NCBI RefSeq assembly: GCF_028746185.1
Contig: NZ_JAQIVH010000055.1
Span: 310,001-374,000, forward strand
DNA length: 64,000 nucleotides
Reading direction: 5' to 3'
Origin: Paenibacillus_E qinlingensis
GTDB taxonomy: Bacteria > Bacillota > Bacilli > Paenibacillales > NBRC-103111
Positions 59,148-64,000 of this stretch are shown piece after piece. The notes under the pieces are model-generated. The model worked only from the letters and a program-made list of their open reading frames with translations. It made no database searches and had not been told where the DNA came from. Position numbers and translations under genes: made by a program. Within the stretch, counting starts at the first letter, position 1, and each line of letters starts with the position of its first letter.

Positions 59148-60398
59148 CTATTCAAATACGCGGCTAAATTCTCCATCATAGAAAGGCTTCATGGTATTGC
59201 CTTGTTTATAAGCATTTTTATCCATCTCTAGATTCATTTCAAAATAAATCTTACCTGCCATGCTTGGATGAACCATGCCTTGCTTCTGTTCACCCTTCGA
59301 GTCCGTGTAAGTAAATGCTGGAGACGTCGACAGATTGTATTCGAAATTAAATACATCTTTGTTTGGATACTCGTTCTCAAATCCAGGATTTACGGTTTCG
59401 GAATACGTACCTGTTACTTTGTCGCCATCTACACTTGTGATTTTAACAGTACGCTCACCGATTTTCATGAACTTACCGTCTTTGTCCAAAATAATATCAT
59501 TTTGATAGGTTCCCACATATTTAGAGCTGAATCCACCGGAACGACTAACCTTCTCAACCTTGGCTGTAGTTAGATCAGGCACAGTAATCTTCGTATTGCC
59601 AATCTCAGACAGCTTTAACATAACATTAAGGTTTAAGTCATGCTGAATCCCATTTTTATCTTTTCCTGACAACGTGATCTCACCCGTCAGATTTTCTAGA
59701 TAACCATCTTTACTTTCATTTGCCGTACCTACTACCTTTTTCACGAAAATATCGCTCTCTATAGCTGGTAAATCTCTTTCACTATCCAGCATTTGTTTAA
59801 TACCAAAGGAGGAAACTGCATTCACGATGGCCGGCACTTGTGCCTCTGATAAACTGCCCGAGAACACTTTACCTCCATTTGCGCCTTCCTCAACTTGTAC
59901 ATAATCTTTCAATGAACCAACGACAGCGTCAACGATTTTCTCAACCTCAGATGCTCCCTTTTCTTTAAAAGGGTTATCAAAATCGGCTGGACCTTTACGA
60001 TTTTGGTTCACTTCTCCCGAATGATCAAATACATAATATGTATTATCCAATTCGTTTTTGTCTATCGTTTGCTTTTTGTCAGAGTACGTATATCTGGAGG
60101 TCGTTTCACCTTTGGTGTTTTTCGTTACCTCGTTATCCTCTTTCATTTGATTTACCGTATCCATTTTCATGAAATTAGACGACTGAATCAAAATTTTATC
60201 ATTATCTTTCAGTGTATACATCGTCTCAACCGTATAGTTGTTAAGACCCTTTTCCATCACAGACGCCGTATTTTTCACTGAATCCTTCAACCGGTCATAT
60301 CCGGATCCAAGCAGCGCATCAGCGAATGCCGTAGATACAAACAGACAGGCTCCAACCGTAAAAGAAAGTACTGTAATTGATTTTTTGCTAAGTTTCAT
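59148..60398 (-). CDS. Secreted protein, LolA-like in appearance, head of an ABC/two-component operon
   Basis: A 416-residue exported protein with a clean signal peptide (KSITVLSFTVGACLFVSTAFA). The body is rich in beta-strand patterns (NNYTVETMYTLKDNDKILIQ; RYTYSDKKQTI) and may adopt a lipid-binding LolA-type fold, though I cannot confirm it. No lipobox. AAGGAGAAG precedes the ATG. Two palindromes lie in its promoter. First gene of a colinear set: secreted protein, ATPase, permease, kinase, regulator. Confidence 0.8.
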   Translation of the reverse strand: MKLSKKSITVLSFTVGACLFVSTAFADALLGSGYDRLKDSVKNTASVMEKGLNNYTVETMYTLKDNDKILIQSSNFMKMDTVNQMKEDNEVTKNTKGETTSRYTYSDKKQTIDKNELDNTYYVFDHSGEVNQNRKGPADFDNPFKEKGASEVEKIVDAVVGSLKDYVQVEEGANGGKVFSGSLSEAQVPAIVNAVSSFGIKQMLDSERDLPAIESDIFVKKVVGTANESKDGYLENLTGEITLSGKDKNGIQHDLNLNVMLKLSEIGNTKITVPDLTTAKVEKVSRSGGFSSKYVGTYQNDIILDKDGKFMKIGERTVKITSVDGDKVTGTYSETVNPGFENEYPNKDVFNFEYNLSTSPAFTYTDSKGEQKQGMVHPSMAGKIYFEMNLEMDKNAYKQGNTMKPFYDGEFSRVFE

Positions 60399-60428
60399 TT
60401 CTCTTCTCCTTTTTTAAAACAATTTGCG

Positions 60429-60440
60429 GGAAACGTTTCC
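60429..60440. promoter_or_regulatory. GGAAACGTTTCC palindrome (cre/LacI-like)
   Basis: A perfect 12-base palindrome with the CG centre typical of cre and other LacI-family operators, about 30 bases upstream of the secreted-protein start and just downstream of its -10. Confidence 0.5.
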
Positions 60441-60454
60441 TTACTAGTTATTTT

Positions 60455-60487
60455 AGTATACGCTTATTGAATCCATCTAAATGGATT
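60455..60487 (-). promoter_or_regulatory. Promoter of the secreted-protein operon with an AATCCAT/ATGGATT palindrome across the -35
   Basis: TATACT -10 (60460-60455 on the minus strand). AATCCAT-CTAA-ATGGATT (60470-60487) is a perfect seven-base inverted repeat spanning the expected -35, suggesting a response-regulator or repressor site. Confidence 0.5.
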
Positions 60488-60577
60488 ATTAACAAAGTAT
60501 TAACTCTTATCGAAACTGCGTAGAAACTAAATTTTAAAAGCTAGGAGGTATGATGAAGGATAAGCGAATTTGTAAAA

Positions 60578-61159
60578 TTGTCTAAATCCACTGTCTTAGG
60601 AGCTGCCAATGGCGTCATGTTCATGACATTCTTCGGTGCACTCTGGTCATCCATTGGCATTGTAGGTTCACATCGACTTGGAGCTCCTTGGCCACTTGCT
60701 CTTTCAGCTTTAATAACATTGATTTTATTGACCGGAGCTATTTCACTCTTTGTTACATCTCGCAGTATGAATCAATCCGTTACTCCGCAAGAAAAGGAAG
60801 ATACGAAACGATTAAACCGAAAATTCGGTTTGATTTTTGGGTTGGAAGGCGTTGCGATCTTTCTTGCAAGTGTCATTTGTAATACACTCAATCATTTTGA
60901 AGTCTTTTTCCCTGTCATGGCGATGATTGTTGGCATTCATTTCTTTCCTTTAGCTACATTATTTCGAGAAAAATTTTATTATGGTACGGGCATAGTCATG
61001 ACTATGTTAGGCATCATTTCACTATTTCTGCCTATCAACGGCACGATTCGTGAGGTATCTCTCATTCCGATGTCTACGTTTATCGGATTTGGGTCTGCTC
61101 TGACGCTCTGGGTGACGGGTTTGAGAATCTGGGTGACCCTGCTGAAAAAACTAAAGTAA
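60578..61159 (+). CDS. Hypothetical membrane protein, five to six helices
   Basis: A 193-residue polytopic membrane protein (helices near 8-28, 38-60, 82-102, 108-128, 137-157, 165-185). No family recognised; it resembles generic small DUF membrane proteins. The TTG at 60578 has no good ribosome binding site. AGGAGG at 60543-60548 instead precedes ATG codons 60550/60553 of another frame, which stops after 11 codons at 60585, so a leader peptide or a frameshift near the start is possible. Confidence 0.62.
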   Translation: MSKSTVLGAANGVMFMTFFGALWSSIGIVGSHRLGAPWPLALSALITLILLTGAISLFVTSRSMNQSVTPQEKEDTKRLNRKFGLIFGLEGVAIFLASVICNTLNHFEVFFPVMAMIVGIHFFPLATLFREKFYYGTGIVMTMLGIISLFLPINGTIREVSLIPMSTFIGFGSALTLWVTGLRIWVTLLKKLK

Positions 61160-61202
61160 TTCTGATAAACGCACTGTGCGCAGAAGCGTGCATAAACGAC
61201 AC

Positions 61203-61252
61203 AAGCCTCTCATTTCCATCAGCATTGATGAGAACGAGAGGCTTGGTTTTTG
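61203..61252 (+). terminator. Terminator of the membrane protein gene
   Basis: AAGCCTCTC (61203-61211) and GAGAGGCTT (61236-61244) with a nested CATCA/TGATG stem, then GGTTTTTGT. Confidence 0.8.
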
Positions 61253-61265
61253 TCTCTAAAATAAA

Positions 61266-61292
61266 TAAAAACCCTTATCAACAAAGGGTTTC
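61266..61292 (-). terminator. Terminator of the tRNA pair
   Basis: Minus strand AAACCCTT-TGTTGAT-AAGGGTTTTT. Confidence 0.8.
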
Positions 61293-61299
61293 CGTACTA

Positions 61300-61373
61300 T
61301 GGGCCCAGAGGGACTCGAACCCCCGACCAATCGGTTATGAGCCGACCGCTCTAACCAACTGAGCTATAGGCCC
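61300..61373 (-). tRNA. tRNA with anticodon CAU, Ile2 (lysidine-type) or elongator Met
   Basis: Full cloverleaf on the minus strand: acceptor GGGCCTA/TGGGCCC (one G-U), anticodon loop CTCATAA. The acceptor and D-arm sequence match Bacillales tRNA-Ile(GAU), favouring tRNA-Ile2, whose C34 becomes lysidine, but elongator Met cannot be excluded. No CCA encoded. Confidence 0.88.
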
Positions 61374-61383
61374 TAATGAAATT

Positions 61384-61460
61384 TGGTTGCGGGGGCAGGA
61401 TTTGAACCTGCGGCCTTCGGGTTATGAGCCCGACGAGCTACCGAGCTGCTCCACCCCGCG
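61384..61460 (-). tRNA. Initiator tRNA-fMet (CAU)
   Basis: Minus strand. Acceptor CGCGGGG/CCCCGCA with the unpaired C1-A72 of initiators, anticodon stem with three G-C pairs (GGG/CCC), loop CTCATAA, T-arm GCAGGTTCAAATCCTGC. CCA is encoded at 61386-61384. First of two tRNAs in this transcript. Confidence 0.95.
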
Positions 61461-61491
61461 TCATGTATGCCGCTCAACAGCGACAAAAATA

Positions 61492-61521
61492 AATATACAC
61501 CAACGGAGATGGCTTAGTCAA
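61492..61521 (-). promoter_or_regulatory. Sigma-A promoter of the tRNA-fMet/Ile2 pair
   Basis: Minus strand TTGACT (61521-61516), 18-base spacer, TATATT (61497-61492), about 31 bases upstream of tRNA-fMet. Confidence 0.75.
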
Positions 61522-61549
61522 GCGTTAATTTTATGCATAATGAATTCGT

Positions 61550-61714
61550 TTATGTATTGTATCTGACGCCAAAGCGTCCTTTCTTCGACTTATAAACCTC
61601 AACTTCCTGCGGGCACTCATACCCATAGATCCACCAATCTTCTTCCATACGTTTCGCTAAAACACCTGCTTGGAACTTCGAATCATATAATTTCGCCCAA
61701 TATATCCAGTTCAT
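61550..61714 (-). CDS. 54-aa Trp/Tyr-rich mini-protein
   Basis: Too short for standard gene calling. Translation: MNWIYWAKLYDSKFQAG then LAKRMEEDWWIYGYECP and a basic tail with SKKGRFGVRYN. GGAGGGATACGC before the ATG is a strong ribosome binding site with ideal spacing. Five Trp and five Tyr in 54 residues suggest a compact aromatic core. Not recognised; single gene between the tRNA promoter and the dipeptidase. Confidence 0.72.
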   Translation of the reverse strand: MNWIYWAKLYDSKFQAGVLAKRMEEDWWIYGYECPQEVEVYKSKKGRFGVRYNT

Positions 61715-61941
61715 GCGTATCCCTCCATTGTGGTCAGATCGTTACATTTAGCTTATCCATATAAAGGATCTCTTATTAGCATTATTGTCCAAAGACGATC
61801 TCAAAATAGGAAGAAATCCGATCTATTTGACCATATGACAAATAAAATGTGACGGTTTACAGGTTTAGCAGGAATTTCCCTGCTTTTGGGGAAGTTAAGT
61901 GATGTAGACTATTTTGGCCATACAAAAAGGAGAAAACACCC

Positions 61942-63336
61942 ATGATCGAAACAATCAAAAGCTACCTACTCACGCATAGGGATGAACATATAAACGAACT
62001 GATGGCATTCTTGCGAATTCCTAGCATAAGTGCAGTTGCACAGCACCAACCCGATATGCAGAAATGCGCGGAGTGGACGGCACAATCTTTACAAAAAGCT
62101 GGACTTGAAAACATTGAAATCATGCCTACGAAAGGCCACCCTGTCGTTTATGCCGATTGGTTACATGCCCCCGGCAAACCGACGGTACTGATTTATGGTC
62201 ATTATGATGTGCAACCTGCTGAGCCATTAGAGTTGTGGGAAACGCCTCCTTTTGAACCCGTAATCCGTGATAATAAGCTGTTTGGTCGCGGAAGTACGGA
62301 TGACAAAGGCCAACTGTTGCTTTATGTGAAGGTTGTTGAAGCCTTTCTACAAACACAAGGTTCACTTCCCATTAACGTGAAATTCTGCATCGAGGGTGAA
62401 GAGGAAATTGCTAGTAAGAATCTCCCTGCCTTTGTTGAAGAACATGCTGCCAAATTGCAAGCTGATTCCATCGTACTCTCTGACACACAAATGCACGGTC
62501 CTGGTAAACCAGCACTCATGTATGGACTTCGCGGCTTAGCAGGGTTCGAAATCACGATCGATGGTGCGAATAGTGATCTGCATTCTGGTCTTTTCGGTGG
62601 TGCCGTACAGAACCCGATTCATGCAATGACTAAGCTGTTAAGCTCCTTTCACGACGAGAATGGCCGAGTAGCTGTACAGGGGTTCTATGACCGAATAATT
62701 GAACTTTCGGACAAAGAACGCGAAGCCTTCAAGAAAGTGGAGCCTGATGAAAACAAGGTTCGCACGAATTTGAACGTCACAGAGCTTTATGGGGAGAAAG
62801 GTTTCTCCTTTTATGAACAAACGACGTCTCGTCCTACGCTTGAAATTACGTCAGTTAGTGGCGGCTTTCAGGGCGAGGGTATTAAACCCATCATTCCAAA
62901 TCGAGCTACTGCCAAAATTGCATGTCGCCTCGTCGCTGCTCAGGTTCCTGAGGAAATTATGGATCTGGTTGAAGCACATATACATGCACAGTTCCTTCCG
63001 GGGGTGTCTGTTACGTTAGATCGCCAATTACGAGGGAATCCCTTCATTACACCGATTGATGAGCCCATTATGGTAGCGGCAGCAGAAGCATATGAAGAAA
63101 CTTTCAGTGAATGGCCAGTGTACACGCGTAGCGGGGGTTCAATTCCGATTGTCGAAGTGTTAGGTCGCGTCCTAGATGCACCTGTTGTTCTTATGGGTTT
63201 TGGTCTGCCAGGAGAGAATCTCCATGCCCCGAATGAGCATTTCCATTTGATGAATTGGGACAATGGGACAGAGACGATCAGCCGCTACTGGTTGAAGCTA
63301 GCTGCATTGCCTGCAACTACAGCAGATTCTAATTAA
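61942..63336 (+). CDS. M20-family dipeptidase
   Basis: A 464-residue Zn-dependent peptidase of the carnosinase/dipeptidase type (M20). Metal ligands: His in YGHYDVQPAEP, Asp in GRGSTDDKGQ, Glu-Glu in CIEGEEEIAS, Asp in VLSDTQ and His in PNEHFHLMN. The lid (dimerisation) domain lies between about 195 and 350. AAAAGGAGAAAA precedes the ATG. Cytosolic, for peptide utilisation. Followed after 26 bases by a GNAT gene, probably cotranscribed. Confidence 0.93.
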   Translation: MIETIKSYLLTHRDEHINELMAFLRIPSISAVAQHQPDMQKCAEWTAQSLQKAGLENIEIMPTKGHPVVYADWLHAPGKPTVLIYGHYDVQPAEPLELWETPPFEPVIRDNKLFGRGSTDDKGQLLLYVKVVEAFLQTQGSLPINVKFCIEGEEEIASKNLPAFVEEHAAKLQADSIVLSDTQMHGPGKPALMYGLRGLAGFEITIDGANSDLHSGLFGGAVQNPIHAMTKLLSSFHDENGRVAVQGFYDRIIELSDKEREAFKKVEPDENKVRTNLNVTELYGEKGFSFYEQTTSRPTLEITSVSGGFQGEGIKPIIPNRATAKIACRLVAAQVPEEIMDLVEAHIHAQFLPGVSVTLDRQLRGNPFITPIDEPIMVAAAEAYEETFSEWPVYTRSGGSIPIVEVLGRVLDAPVVLMGFGLPGENLHAPNEHFHLMNWDNGTETISRYWLKLAALPATTADSN

Positions 63337-63361
63337 GTTTAGGGTAAAAGGAGTAACTTCT

Positions 63362-63865
63362 ATGGGGAATTCATTACATATGCGTGACGCACAATTAGAA
63401 GATTTAGCAGAGATCGTACGTATTTATAACTCCACGATTGCGGGACGCATGGTTACTGCCGATACAGAACCCGTCTCAACAGCTTCACGGGAGCGCTGGT
63501 TTCACGAACACTCTGCCGACTTCCGCCCACTTTGGGTGCTTGAAAATGAAAACGGCATTTGTGGCTGGCTGAGTTTTCAGTCCTTCTACGGACGACCCGC
63601 CTATAATGCAACAGCTGAAGTGAGTATTTACGTAGATGAAACGTATCGTGGCCAAGGAATCGGTCGATATTTGATGGAACAAGCCCTTGAAACTAGTCCC
63701 AAGCTAGGAATCAAGTCTTTGTTAGGTTTTATATTTGGGCACAATGAGCCGAGCCTCCAGCTATTCCGCAAATTCGGATTCACGAATTGGGCGCATTTGC
63801 CTGGCGTCGCTGAATTAGATGGCGTTGAGCGGGATCTGATCATTTTGGGCAAACGTGTTGGTTAG
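63362..63865 (+). CDS. GNAT acetyltransferase, phosphinothricin acetyltransferase-like
   Basis: A 167-residue enzyme. MRDAQLEDLAEIVRIYNSTIAGRMVTADTEPV resembles the PAT/YwnH branch (shown in part), SFYGRPAYNATAEVSIYVDE and the acetyl-CoA loop YRGQGIGRYLME are typical, as is LFRKFGFTNWAHLPGVAELDG. AAAAGGAG precedes the ATG. It might acetylate an amino-acid analogue such as phosphinothricin or methionine sulfoximine, or a metabolic amine. Second gene after the dipeptidase. Confidence 0.9.
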   Translation: MGNSLHMRDAQLEDLAEIVRIYNSTIAGRMVTADTEPVSTASRERWFHEHSADFRPLWVLENENGICGWLSFQSFYGRPAYNATAEVSIYVDETYRGQGIGRYLMEQALETSPKLGIKSLLGFIFGHNEPSLQLFRKFGFTNWAHLPGVAELDGVERDLIILGKRVG

Positions 63866-63882
63866 TCGACACTGGTAAAATT

Positions 63883-63948
63883 AAAAGCGCTACTCCTCCC
63901 TACTCGCGAAATCAGCTTCGCGATGTTAGAGAGTTGTGGCGCTTTTTA
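63883..63948 (+). terminator. Terminator of the dipeptidase/GNAT unit
   Basis: AAAAGCGC (63883-63890) and GCGCTTTTT (63939-63947) with an inner CGCGAA/TTCGCG stem. Confidence 0.8.
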
Positions 63949-64000
63949 CTTGATCGATTTGGTAAAACTTGAACCAATTGTGGCTCTTCTTCCATTTAGA

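Noticed and set aside
61300..61460. Integration (att) sites at tRNA genes
   Set aside because: No integrase, no direct repeat of the tRNA 3' end and no foreign gene cargo nearby.

Overview
The window looks like a chromosomal segment of a spore-forming Firmicute, most likely a Paenibacillus or close relative. Evidence: strong AGGAGG-type ribosome binding sites, frequent TTG/GTG starts, an alpha/beta-type SASP gene, a YjcZ-type sporulation mini-protein, CcpA beside acsA/acuA/acuC, DUF1885, DUF1292, DUF2277, YktB-type and YuiD-type proteins, and two 'stalk domain' (copper amine oxidase N-terminal type) secreted proteins. I see no transposase, integrase, phage module, CRISPR array, rRNA or replication origin. 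The genus is inferred; no 16S or marker search was possible.

Layout. 1-5.9 kb: acetate/acetoin carbon-control cluster (acsA partial, acuA, acuC, mtnN, ccpA, a zinc-ribbon protein). 6-10.2 kb: a PTS operon with a NagE-type IICBA, its own Enzyme I and a DJ-1/PfpI protein. 10.4-15.3 kb: housekeeping (small flavoprotein, CoA-binding protein, C39-like protein, aroA, rhodanese, aroK). 15.3-22.5 kb: an apparent sugar-acid catabolic operon (LarA-like racemase/epimerase, FGGY gluconokinase-like kinase, SDR, gndA) below two LacI regulators. 23.9-29.3 kb: a sporulation mini-protein, then a linearmycin-resistance-like (LnrJKLMN-type) two-component/ABC exporter locus arranged divergently around a 28-bp palindrome. 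29.3-41.2 kb: secreted stalk proteins, YktB, a repeat protein with a structured leader, a TetR-autoregulated ABC exporter with twin operators, two MFS carriers, speA, DUF1885, DUF1292 and a hydrolase. 41.3-49.6 kb: an MBL hydrolase, an unusual GGDEF-histidine kinase fusion, several small conserved genes, a Q-rich repeat protein, a Cu/Zn SOD lipoprotein, a SASP and tRNA-Val(GAC). 49.8-55.4 kb: a chemoreceptor, a hydrolase, an unrecognised secreted protein with a Cys/His signature, DUF1906 and DUF2277. 55.5-60.4 kb: a secreted protein/ABC exporter/two-component system in one direction, which reads like a cell-envelope stress module. 60.5-64 kb: a membrane protein, tRNA-Ile2/Met(CAU) and tRNA-fMet, a 54-aa Trp-rich protein, an M20 dipeptidase and a GNAT acetyltransferase.

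How it fits together: carbon control (CcpA, cre-like sites, PTS, gluconate genes) dominates the first third, and envelope defence/export (three ABC exporters with cognate regulators, two MFS pumps) dominates the middle and the end. The best candidates for undescribed biology are the sugar-acid operon built around a LarA-like protein, the GGDEF-kinase fusion with a degenerate cyclase site, the secreted-protein/ABC/TCS locus with its internal terminator and two promoter palindromes, and the secreted GHFCIHF-motif protein. Starts were chosen by ribosome binding site and family length, so several genes begin inside longer open frames.
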